DNA of 9,178 nt from an uncultured Ruminococcus sp. (GTDB lineage Bacteria > Bacillota > Clostridia > Oscillospirales > Acutalibacteraceae): NCBI GenBank assembly GCA_902803585.1, contig CADCQO010000083.1, forward strand, positions 1-9,178, read 5' to 3'. Below, one piece after another: positions 1 through 5,708 of this stretch; position 1 is the stretch's first letter; every line of letters starts with the position of its first letter. The position numbers and the translations under genes were made by a program. The notes under the pieces are model-generated. The model was not told the origin of the DNA and did no database searches. It saw only the letters and a program-made list of their open reading frames with translations.

Positions 1-120
1 ACCATAACCGGTGTAGGGAGCGTTCGGATCATAAGGAGCGTCCATCGAGCCGTTCGGCATACCATAACCGGTGTAGGGAGCGTTCGGGTCATAAGGAGCG
101 TCCATCGAGCCGTTCGGCAT
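1..120 (-). repeat. 60-bp tandem repeat, two copies, continuing to window edge
   Basis: Bases 1-60 and 61-120 are identical except at one position (28 versus 88, a/g), which is a synonymous Asp codon change on the coding minus strand. Each unit encodes 20 residues. Bases 121 onward keep only the first few bases of the unit, so the array begins at 120 and may continue past base 1. Confidence 0.95.
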
Positions 121-858
121 ACCATAGCTGCCCGCACCGATACTATTGTCTTGACCGCTGTAACTTGTATAAGTGCCTTCTGCATTATAGGAGGCATCAT
201 TCAGACTCTGGTCTTCCTGATAGCGGGCGTTGTAATCAATTCCCTTATCGCTGAATGGATTGTAATCGCCAAAGTTCTCGCTGCCGTCCGCACCTCTGTA
301 ACGTTCTGCATCATCAAGCGATTGTTCCTTTTCACGGCGCATTTTAGCCATATTTTCCTCCATCACCTTCCTGTGAGACAGGACATCAAGCACTTTGGAG
401 GAGAAAATAGTTGCGGCGATCGCCATAACAATCAAAACGGAGAGAAACACATAGAGAAATATCCGCCGGCGGGGAGCAGGATCATTGGCAAAATAGAAAG
501 TGGAATGATCCTCATTGGTGTACTTCACAGTAATGACAGACCCGTAGTCCAGCTCACCGGAAATTGCTTTATCGACCTGACCGGTCAGTGTAGCATCATA
601 GGATTCGTTATCACTCAGATGGACGTTTATCCTGACGTTGGAGTACAATTCTCTTGCATTGCCGTTTTCAGTAATCGTATAGAGATTGGGCGAACTGATA
701 ATTTTTGCCTGCGCACGGGGATAATCGTCTGCCGGCTGACTGGCTTTGATGTCGCTTTGAATAGCGAGATGCAGCATAAAGGCGAATATGACGATCAGAC
801 AGAAGAAGAACACAACGAAGAAATACTTTTTTTTCGTCAGTTTTTTGATAAAATTCAC
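1..858 (-). CDS. Two-transmembrane protein with Tyr/Pro-rich tandem-repeat tail (3' end beyond window)
   Basis: I read this gene from GTG at 858-856. A GGGAGG ribosome binding site (867-872) lies 8 bases upstream and a good promoter (904-932) sits in front. The frame stays open for 286 codons to the window edge, so the C-terminus is missing. The protein starts with lysines (MNFIKKLTKKK), then a membrane segment at about residues 12-34, an extracytoplasmic beta-rich region (about 35-130), a second membrane segment (about 133-152) after an Arg cluster, and a charged cytoplasmic region that is probably helical (about 155-185). A low-complexity Tyr/Asn/Asp/Gly tail follows. From residue 247 it consists of two identical 20-residue repeats beginning MPNGSMDAPYDPN. 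The two-helix layout with an outside beta domain loosely recalls DUF3592-type proteins, but I cannot assign a family. The role is unknown. The tail could mediate self-association, which is inference only. Confidence 0.8.
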   Translation of the reverse strand, partial: MNFIKKLTKKKYFFVVFFFCLIVIFAFMLHLAIQSDIKASQPADDYPRAQAKIISSPNLYTITENGNARELYSNVRINVHLSDNESYDATLTGQVDKAISGELDYGSVITVKYTNEDHSTFYFANDPAPRRRIFLYVFLSVLIVMAIAATIFSSKVLDVLSHRKVMEENMAKMRREKEQSLDDAERYRGADGSENFGDYNPFSDKGIDYNARYQEDQSLNDASYNAEGTYTSYSGQDNSIGAGSYGMPNGSMDAPYDPNAPYTGYGMPNGSMDAPYDPNAPYTGYG

Positions 859-903
859 AGCACAAGCCTCCCAAGGGTTGATAGTTTTATTATCTTACCC
901 TCT

Positions 904-932
904 ATAATAAACTAATTTCCCAAAAATTTCAA
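904..932 (-). promoter_or_regulatory. Sigma-A-type promoter for the repeat-tail membrane protein
   Basis: On the minus strand, TTGAAA (927-932) and TATTAT (904-909) are separated by exactly 17 bases. Each hexamer matches five of six consensus bases. Transcription should start near 897, leaving a leader of about 40 bases before the GTG at 858. Confidence 0.75.
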
Positions 933-1058
933 CAACAATTTTATCGGTACAAAAAAACCTCCAATGAATCATTTTTTCCTTTCGTGTTGCCAGAAAAAGG
1001 TTTGTGATCGTCTGTAAGCTGTTTCTTTGCGGCGGAAATTTTAATCCCTTGTTCAAAG

Positions 1059-1102
1059 AAAAAAGCACTCAGACAGCCGTACAGGGTCATTTCTGAGTGC
1101 TT
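1059..1102 (-). terminator. Rho-independent terminator downstream of the GNAT gene
   Basis: A perfect 11-bp inverted repeat (1063-1073 with 1092-1102, AAGCACTCAGA and complement) encloses an 18-base loop. On the minus strand it is followed by a run of six T (complement of 1059-1064). It lies downstream of the acetyltransferase gene and upstream of the next promoter, so it separates the two transcription units. The loop is longer than usual for a terminator. Confidence 0.75.
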
Positions 1103-1189
1103 ATCTTGCAGCGGACATTCTGACAAAAAATTTTTGAGATAAGGTGCGTGTGTTTCGTATGCGGCAATTGGTATATTTGTACAGCAGAA

Positions 1190-1610
1190 TCAGATACTTT
1201 TCTGCATGACAATTTCCATCGGACGTTCCTTTTCCTTATCCTGTATGATTAGTCCCCCCAATTTCCCGATAGCCCATTTTCCGATAGAAATGTTGGATAT
1301 CTTCGCTGATTTTCGCGCAGACCATTGCAGTAAAATAGCCCTGTTCCCGCATATCCTGTTCCCAGAACCGCAGCAGTGCCTTTCCGCAGCCCTGATGACG
1401 ATATTCGGGGTGGATAACCAGCAAATTACAAAAAGGAATATTGTCCTGAAAAAGCTGATAGCGCAGGATACCGATTTTTTGGCGGCAATGCTCAAAAATA
1501 TAACACATATTATCCCGTATTTTGCGTTCAAATGTTTTTTCATCAATGATTTTATCGACTGTAAACCAGAATTCTTTGTCACTTTCTTGGGCATATCGTA
1601 TAGAGTACAT
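1190..1610 (-). CDS. GNAT-family N-acetyltransferase, frameshifted near its C-terminus
   Basis: This is a predicted acetyl-CoA-dependent acetyltransferase with an unknown acceptor. The chosen start is ATG 1610-1608, preceded by AGGTG at 6 bases' spacing. The product starts MYSIRYAQESDKEFW. The acetyl-CoA loop is HPEYRHQGCGKA (about residues 68-78), and the C-terminal FYRKMGYREIGG motif of the fold is present. In the written sequence the frame ends early as TNHTG with a TAA at 1236-1238. If the G6 run (C6 on plus, 1254-1259) is shortened by one, translation continues for 20 residues, starting LIIQDKEKERPMEI, to a TGA at 1190-1192. That gives 139 residues and the kind of ending (a PMEI-type last strand) I recall for this subfamily. 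It is therefore either a frameshift mutation that trims the last beta strand or a sequencing error. An alternative upstream start at 1673 lacks ribosome binding support. Confidence 0.82.
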
Positions 1611-1653
1611 AGTAAACACCTGCTTTCTGAAAGGCTGAAATAGGCAATCGTAA

Positions 1654-1683
1654 ATAATAAGATAGTTTAACAAAAAGTGACAT
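1654..1683 (-). promoter_or_regulatory. Weak candidate promoter for the GNAT gene
   Basis: On the minus strand, ATGTCA (1678-1683) and TATTAT (1654-1659) are 18 bases apart and lie upstream of the start at 1610. The -35 matches only four of six bases, and it lies within the mobile-element-like end. Readthrough from the kinase gene is an equally good explanation. Confidence 0.25.
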
Positions 1684-1739
1684 ACTCCCGCCGCCTACGC
1701 TAACGCTTAGAGGCGGGGAACTTCTTGCCCATTTGGGTT
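1677..1739 (-). mobile_element. Solitary IS200/IS605-like right-end hairpin
   Basis: On the minus strand this reads as a conserved-looking lead (GGGCAAGAAGTTCCCC), a bulged hairpin and a tail ending GGGAGTATGTCAC. The outer stem is 1691-1696 with 1711-1716 (CCGCCT/AGGCGG), with two more G:C pairs past a bulged base. The inner stem is 1700-1703 with 1707-1710 (CTAA/TTAG), with a 3-base loop. Subterminal imperfect hairpins next to a tail of this type are typical of the right ends of IS200/IS605 elements carrying tnpB in Firmicutes, where they also form the 3' part of the omega RNA. No tnpA or tnpB is present here, so this is a remnant or a non-autonomous end. The assignment rests on recalled resemblance, not a search. 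Confidence 0.5.
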
Positions 1740-3122
1740 AAAACAGACAGTAAAGACAGTACCGGTTTCCTCGCTGCTTTCTGCGGTGATAGCAGCACCT
1801 ATCAGATTTGCCATCTGCCGTATGATAGGAAGACCAAGCCCATGACCACCCGAAAGCCGGCGGGTTTTATCGCCCCGATAGAATCTGTCAAAGATATGCG
1901 GCAAATCTTCCGGTGCAATACGGCTATGGGTGTTCCGGACGACAAAACAGACTTTCTTTCTGCGGGAAAAGGCCTCTACAATCACCCTGCCGTCAGCAGG
2001 TTCATATTTCAGAGCATTTTCTATCAGGCTGCTGCAGATTCTTTTGAGATAATCCTCGGTTGCCTGCACCATCAGACCTTCCCCGATATTATCTTCAAGA
2101 CTGATTTGTCTTTCATAGGCTACAGACTCAAACTGTAAAATACACCGCTGAGCACAGGAAGTCAGATTAACAGACTCTGTTGCAATAGTTTTCTGGGGAG
2201 ATTCAAGGGCGGACATGGTAAGCATTTCGCTGATAAGGTGCATCATATCTTCGGCGGCATGGTCAGTACTGTCAATCCATTGCTGGTTGTCAGAAACTCT
2301 TGTGGAAGGATTGGATTTCAGGATAGAGTTATTGGCGAGGATAACAGTAATAGGGGTTTTGAGGTCATGGGAAATATCAGCTACAAACTTTCTTTCCATT
2401 TCTATGGCAGTTTCAAGAGGCTGAACGGCAAACTTTGACATTTTCAGCGTAATCAGCAGCAAAAGACCAATAGATAAAAGAAAGGCAATGGACAAAATAA
2501 TGACAATCCTGAACATATGCGATCCGATATAAGATACATCTGTCACGGCCATCTTGTAAATTCCTTCGGTTTTCTCCTTGTAGTAAATGACATGATGCTG
2601 TCCGAGTGTACCGAAGTTATCGGACTGTTCAACAATTTCGCTGACAATGGTATCAACATCGCCGTCGAACGAGAGCGATTCGGAAATGACAGAAACTCTT
2701 TTTTCGGCAGGATAATAGAAAATGGTAGTAATATTGTCGTTTTGTCTGTGTTTAGCTGCAGATTTGTCTGTTTCATTATTTTTTGTTTTCTGGGAATTGT
2801 CGTTTCTGAAAGTATCGGGTTCGTTACCTCTTGCATCATCAGGTCTGGCAGGCGGTTTATTGTCGGGTTTGTCCCTGTCCTTTTCGTTATCATCTTCGGA
2901 AGAAACAGCGTTTTGCATTTCCTGTTCTGCCCTTCGTACTGCGGAATGGTGCATTTCGTCCGAAGCATTCCAGGGTTTCAGAACAATTGACATGGTATTT
3001 TTCAATTCTGCATAGTCGTTGCGGTAAATAGCTGCTCCTATCAGAACAAACGACATCAGCAGCACGATTCCTGCCAACAGCATACTCAGCACAATGAACC
3101 GTCTGCGGAATTTTTTCAGCAT
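1707..3122 (-). CDS. Two-component sensor histidine kinase (membrane-bound, OmpR-partner type)
   Basis: This is a membrane sensor that autophosphorylates and passes phosphate to the neighbouring response regulator. The start is ATG 3122-3120, with an AGAGGTG ribosome binding site 5 bases upstream and a 7-base overlap with the regulator's stop, suggesting translational coupling. The 471 residues run as follows: membrane helix about 9-33; extracytoplasmic sensor about 34-203 with a very hydrophilic Asp/Lys/Asn-rich stretch (about 74-130); membrane helix about 204-227; HisKA with the H-box FVADISHDLKTP (phospho-accepting His252); and HATPase with N-box Asn369 (SSLIENALKYE), F-box IFDRFYRGD (about 410-418) and G2 box GGHGLGLP (425-432). 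The usual DxGxG of the G1 box is replaced by RNTHSRI, a degenerate form. The signal is unknown. The last residues (GQEVPRL) and the stop are encoded within the mobile-element-like hairpin, so the native C-terminus was probably different. Confidence 0.92.
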   Translation of the reverse strand: MLKKFRRRFIVLSMLLAGIVLLMSFVLIGAAIYRNDYAELKNTMSIVLKPWNASDEMHHSAVRRAEQEMQNAVSSEDDNEKDRDKPDNKPPARPDDARGNEPDTFRNDNSQKTKNNETDKSAAKHRQNDNITTIFYYPAEKRVSVISESLSFDGDVDTIVSEIVEQSDNFGTLGQHHVIYYKEKTEGIYKMAVTDVSYIGSHMFRIVIILSIAFLLSIGLLLLITLKMSKFAVQPLETAIEMERKFVADISHDLKTPITVILANNSILKSNPSTRVSDNQQWIDSTDHAAEDMMHLISEMLTMSALESPQKTIATESVNLTSCAQRCILQFESVAYERQISLEDNIGEGLMVQATEDYLKRICSSLIENALKYEPADGRVIVEAFSRRKKVCFVVRNTHSRIAPEDLPHIFDRFYRGDKTRRLSGGHGLGLPIIRQMANLIGAAITAESSEETGTVFTVCFNPNGQEVPRL

Positions 3123-3792
3123 TTCTGCACCTCTATACGATAGCCAAGACACTGTATTTTTTTGATAGCGATTTTCGAACCGAGATACTTCAGCTTTTTA
3201 CGGATAAAGGAAATATACACCTCCACATTGTTGTCGGTTGCTTCGGATTCAGCACCCCATACTTTGGTAATAAGACTTTCTGTTGTAATGGTCATAGTAG
3301 GATTGTAGAGAAAGACTTTCAGCACTTCAAATTCCTTGCGGCTGAGCTGTACAGACTCTCCGTTGCCGTTCAAAACAGCACTGTGCAAATCAAGCGATAT
3401 GTCCTGATAGTCCAGACGATTGACAACAACGCTTCCTTTTCGTCTGGTAAGTGCGCCGACCCTTGCCAATAATTCTTCTGTGTTGAAAGGCTTTGTCATG
3501 TAATCATCCGCTCCTTCGTTCAGTCCGGTTACCTTGTCAGGAACAGTGCTTTTTGCCGTGAGCATCAGGATCGGAGTGTTGAGGTGATGGCTGCGGAGAA
3601 TTTTAAGCACCTCAAAGCCATCAGGTTCAGGTATCATAACGTCCAGAATGATCAGGTCATAATCTGCTCCAAGCGCATAAGCAACAGCAGAATTTCCGTC
3701 ATAAACAGCGTCTGTTACATAACCGTTTTGTTCCAGTATTTTTTTACTGCGTTGGATAGTGCTATTTCATCTTCTACCAGTAATATCTGCAT
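3116..3792 (-). pseudogene. OmpR/PhoB-family response regulator, frameshifted by one missing base
   Basis: This is a DNA-binding response regulator paired with the kinase just downstream. The start is ATG 3792-3790, with AAGGAG at 7 bases' spacing. As written, translation begins MQILLVEDEIALSNAVKK and then runs into a stop after about 25 codons. Adding one A to the A7 run (T7 on plus, 3739-3745) restores a full 225-residue protein. It has a receiver domain with acidic pocket residues Asp8 and Glu9, phospho-acceptor Asp51 in LIILDVMIPEPDG, Thr79 and Lys101 (TKPF). A C-terminal winged helix follows (about 130-225) with the expected LSRKEFEVL and DNNVEVYISFIRKKL motifs. Length and domain order are normal for the family. 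From ATG 3637 alone the fragment lacks Asp51 and could not be phosphorylated. It is either a real loss of function or a homopolymer read error. Confidence 0.9.
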
Positions 3793-3828
3793 ACTGATTC
3801 TCCTTTGAGCGTTTTTTCGCTTTTTCTC

Positions 3829-3864
3829 ATCATAACACTATATTCTTAAAAAGTTCTGAAATCG
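3829..3864 (-). promoter_or_regulatory. Promoter of the two-component operon with tandem 11-bp operator repeats
   Basis: On the minus strand there is an extended -10 (TGTTATGAT, with TATGAT at 3829-3834) but no good -35. The -35 position (about 3852-3857) is instead covered by two adjacent 11-bp direct repeats written on the plus strand, TTCTTAAAAAG (3843-3853) and TTCTGAAATCG (3854-3864), which agree at 8 of 11 positions. Side-by-side 11-bp direct repeats over a weak -35 are the classic layout for OmpR/PhoB-family activators, so autoregulation by the adjacent regulator is likely. The repeats start just after the stop codon of the rhodanese gene. Confidence 0.55.
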
Positions 3865-3865
3865 G

Positions 3866-4408
3866 TTATTGCTCTATTTCGCCTGTCCATGTGATAATGC
3901 CGCCGAACTCCACAATATTGGTGTAACCGATCTTGGCAAGCTTTTCGGCTGCTTCCTTGCTGCGGCGGCCACTGCGGCAATAGACGAGAATCAGCTGTGA
4001 TTTATCAGGCAGAAGCGGGATTTCCTGAGTATCTATCGTTTCATTCGGAATGCAGATAGCTTTTGGAATGTGACCATCATTGTATTCTGATTGTGTACGG
4101 ACATCAAGAATGATATAGTCTTTTTCTGTCTGCATCATCTGAGCGGCTTCCTCCTGCGTAACCTGACGATAGAGAGGGTCTTGTTTCGCTGAACTGCTCT
4201 CTGACAGAGAACTATCCGCTGAACTGCTTTCTGTCGAAGAACTATCCGCTGAACTGCTCTCTGTCAGAGAACTATCCGCTGAACTGCTTTCTGTCTGAGA
4301 ATTTACAGTGGGCTGGCTGACTGAAGGAGTATTTTTCTGATGTTGACAAGCCCCTATCAAGCAGGCACTCATAGAAACAATCAGCAAACAACATATTATC
4401 TTTTTCAT
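3866..4408 (-). CDS. Rhodanese-domain lipoprotein
   Basis: This is a predicted surface-anchored single-domain rhodanese (sulfurtransferase fold), 180 residues from ATG 4408-4406. A GGGAG site lies 8 bases upstream; a GTG at 4417 overlaps that site and is less likely. A basic start (MKKII), a hydrophobic stretch and the lipobox IGAC put the lipidated Cys at residue 21. A serine-rich linker follows, made of 10-residue repeats (TESSSADSSL, residues 39-74), then the rhodanese domain (about 82-180). This shows LDVRTQSEY with Asp102, the GHIPKAICIPN strand and the active loop CRSGRRS with catalytic Cys144. The intact cysteine argues for persulfide or sulfur transfer rather than a dead domain; the substrate is unknown. 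It lies between the cyclophilin terminator and the two-component promoter, and no terminator follows it, so readthrough into the regulator gene is possible. Confidence 0.92.
   Translation of the reverse strand: MKKIICCLLIVSMSACLIGACQHQKNTPSVSQPTVNSQTESSSADSSLTESSSADSSSTESSSADSSLSESSSAKQDPLYRQVTQEEAAQMMQTEKDYIILDVRTQSEYNDGHIPKAICIPNETIDTQEIPLLPDKSQLILVYCRSGRRSKEAAEKLAKIGYTNIVEFGGIITWTGEIEQ
4187..4294 (-). repeat. 30-bp repeats encoding the Ser-rich linker of the lipoprotein
   Basis: About 3.6 copies of a 30-bp unit (10 codons, ESSSADSS core) occur in tandem, with small differences between units. The array encodes the flexible spacer between the lipid anchor and the rhodanese domain. Copy number could vary by slippage without breaking the frame. 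Confidence 0.9.
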
Positions 4409-4480
4409 TTTATTCACTCCCGATAAGATTTTTTTATCCTACAAACCACAACAAGAAAAATCAGTTTAAAAAATTCTATG

Positions 4481-4510
4481 CAAAAGGTCACCGTCGAAAC
4501 GATGACCCTT
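4481..4510 (-). terminator. Rho-independent terminator of the cyclophilin gene
   Basis: A 12-bp stem (4499-4510 with 4483-4494, two G:U pairs) closes on a TTCG tetraloop (4495-4498). On the minus strand it ends in CCTTTTG. It sits 10 bases after the cyclophilin stop codon and separates that gene from the lipoprotein gene. Confidence 0.85.
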
Positions 4511-4520
4511 CAAAATCATT

Positions 4521-5321
4521 TTATGCTGTCTTGGAAGCCTGTAAATCAGTGGTGCGAATGGTGATAGACTCAATGACAGGCTGCTGGTCAGCAGGAATGG
4601 TACCGTTTGTGTCTGTAGGCTTGGCATCACGACAGACAGCATCAACGATATCAAGTCCCTGTGTGACATAGCCGAAAGCAGCGTAGTTGCCGTCCAGAGA
4701 GGATATGTGATTATCAGATTGTACAATAAAGAACTGTGAACTTGCACTATTCATATCAAAGCTGTTTCTTGCCATACTGATCGCACCTCTTGTATGGGAA
4801 AGGGGATTGTTGTATCCGTTAGCACTGAATTCACCGTAAATATTGTGTTCCGAACCGCCGGTGCCGTTGCCGCGCGGATCACCGCCCTGCATCATAAAGC
4901 CCTCCATGATACGATGGAAGGTAAGACCATTATAGAAGCCTGATTCCGTCAGATAGATAAAGTTTTTGGTTGTGATTGGCGCAGCATTATAGTCCAGCTG
5001 CACGATAATTTTTCCGTAATTCCTGATCTGGATATCAGCGTAATAAGTTTTGGTAGTATCAATAACCACAGAGTCCAAATAGTCTGTACCCGAAACAGAG
5101 GCATCTTCGCTGATTGTACTGACCTTGCTGGTGGTTTCGGAAGTGTGGGTAATACTGCTTTGAGATGACGGGGTGCTGTCTTTCTTGCCGGTATTCTGAA
5201 CGATAGCCATAATGACGAGAACGACAGCAATAACTGCCAGAAAAACACCCGCAATAATCAGGATAATCTTTCCCTGATTACTGGTTTGAGGTTCCTCTTT
5301 TTTCTTAATTTTTCTGGACAT
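4521..5321 (-). CDS. Membrane-anchored cyclophilin-type peptidyl-prolyl cis-trans isomerase
   Basis: This enzyme interconverts cis and trans peptide bonds before proline and probably helps fold secreted proteins. The start is ATG 5321-5319, with AAAGGAG at 8 bases' spacing. The 266-residue product has a lysine-rich cytoplasmic start, one membrane helix (about 19-42), a Ser/Thr-rich spacer (about 48-78) and a full cyclophilin domain (about 95-258). The active-site motif FHRIMEGFMMQGGDP carries catalytic Arg137 and Gln145. The domain also has ISMAR, the SSQFFIV strand (about 194-200) and LDGNYAAFGYV. There is no lipobox, so it is a signal anchor rather than a lipoprotein. It has its own promoter and terminator, so it is probably transcribed alone. 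It is distinct from the parvulin PrsA family, which serves the same compartment. Confidence 0.96.
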   Translation of the reverse strand: MSRKIKKKEEPQTSNQGKIILIIAGVFLAVIAVVLVIMAIVQNTGKKDSTPSSQSSITHTSETTSKVSTISEDASVSGTDYLDSVVIDTTKTYYADIQIRNYGKIIVQLDYNAAPITTKNFIYLTESGFYNGLTFHRIMEGFMMQGGDPRGNGTGGSEHNIYGEFSANGYNNPLSHTRGAISMARNSFDMNSASSQFFIVQSDNHISSLDGNYAAFGYVTQGLDIVDAVCRDAKPTDTNGTIPADQQPVIESITIRTTDLQASKTA

Positions 5322-5360
5322 GGTAAATGCTCCTTTCTTCTATAAAAATAAACTGAATCT

Positions 5361-5389
5361 ATCATACCACACAAAAGCCGTTTTTTCAA
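5361..5389 (-). promoter_or_regulatory. Strong sigma-A-type promoter for the cyclophilin gene
   Basis: On the minus strand, TTGAAA (5384-5389) and TATGAT (5361-5366) are separated by 17 bases, with a TGG extended -10 element directly in front of TATGAT. The start codon at 5321 follows about 30 bases beyond the expected transcription start. Confidence 0.8.
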
Positions 5390-5466
5390 GACACTTTTTA
5401 ATCATGCGTTCCGGATTATCAGACAGGATTTTGCCTTTCTAAGTTCGTTAATATGTGGTTTACAAG

Positions 5467-5482
5467 ATAGATACATATCTAT
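5467..5482. repeat. Short palindrome at the end of the small gene
   Basis: A 7-bp perfect inverted repeat (ATAGATA with TATCTAT, 2-base centre) overlaps the TAG stop of the 70-residue gene. It is A/T-rich and has no T run after it on the minus strand, so it is a poor terminator. It may be a transcript-end hairpin, a protein binding site or chance. Confidence 0.4.
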
Positions 5483-5691
5483 TCGCCCGCTTTTTCAAGA
5501 ATCAGTTCAGCAGAACCATCTTCCAGAGCGTTATAAGAATCAAGATGGATATGACTGCCTTGTGGTTCCTCAGCTAACTGTAAAAGATGATGGGCTAAAG
5601 AATGCAGTCCTGCTCTGTTGGCAGAAATAACAGTGGTATTATCCTGTATAGTGACACTCACAGTAAATTGTTCTTCCCAATATAGTTCCAT
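5479..5691 (-). CDS. Small Imm32-like protein downstream of the DUF4132 gene
   Basis: This 70-residue protein starts at ATG 5691-5689. A GGAAGG site lies about 9 bases upstream, and the previous gene stops 17 bases before the start, so the two are co-transcribed. It opens with a beta-rich segment (MELYWEEQFTVSVT, then VISANRAGL), has a central helix (LHSLAHHLLQLAEE) and ends in strands containing HIHLDSYNALEDG and SAELILEK. The N/GL helix plus HIHLD plus ELIIE pattern resembles the Imm32 family of predicted immunity proteins. This is from memory and I am only moderately sure. No toxin gene is visible in the window. It could instead be an accessory subunit of the DUF4132 protein or an unrelated conserved small protein. 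There is no signal peptide or membrane helix, so it is cytoplasmic. Confidence 0.75.
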   Translation of the reverse strand: MELYWEEQFTVSVTIQDNTTVISANRAGLHSLAHHLLQLAEEPQGSHIHLDSYNALEDGSAELILEKAGE

Positions 5692-5708
5692 ATTTCTGTG
5701 CCTTCCAT

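Larger units (their letters stand above)
859..1189. other. Intergenic region between the GNAT gene and the repeat-tail membrane protein gene
   Basis: These roughly 330 bases hold the ribosome binding site and promoter of the left gene (up to 932) and the terminator at 1059-1102. A 61-codon minus-strand reading frame (941-1126) runs through the terminator, has no ribosome binding site and does not look like a gene. Between 933 and 1058 I see nothing else recognisable. Confidence 0.7.

Noticed and set aside
668..874. A 68-codon minus-strand frame starting MGGLCCEF
   Set aside because: It is a shifted reading of the true left-edge gene; the GTG at 858 in the next frame has better spacing from the same ribosome binding site and stays open for 286 codons.
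151..915. A 254-codon open frame on the plus strand opposite the left-edge gene
   Set aside because: Its product has no coherent domain, and it lies antisense to a minus-strand frame with a promoter, ribosome binding site, two membrane helices and in-frame repeats.
941..1126. A 61-codon minus-strand frame starting MSECPLQDKH
   Set aside because: It has no ribosome binding site and runs straight through the terminator hairpin at 1059-1102.
1691..1716. The hairpin at the end of the kinase gene as a standard rho-independent terminator
   Set aside because: The stem is bulged, and on the minus strand it is followed by GGGAGTATGTCAC before any T run; a mobile-element end explains it better.
2517..2990. 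A 157-codon plus-strand frame opposite the kinase sensor region
   Set aside because: It is antisense to a well-supported kinase, has a low-complexity hydrophobic composition, and no recognisable domain or start signal.
4187..4294. The short repeats as a possible CRISPR array
   Set aside because: The repeats are directly adjacent with no spacers, stay in frame and encode a serine-rich linker.
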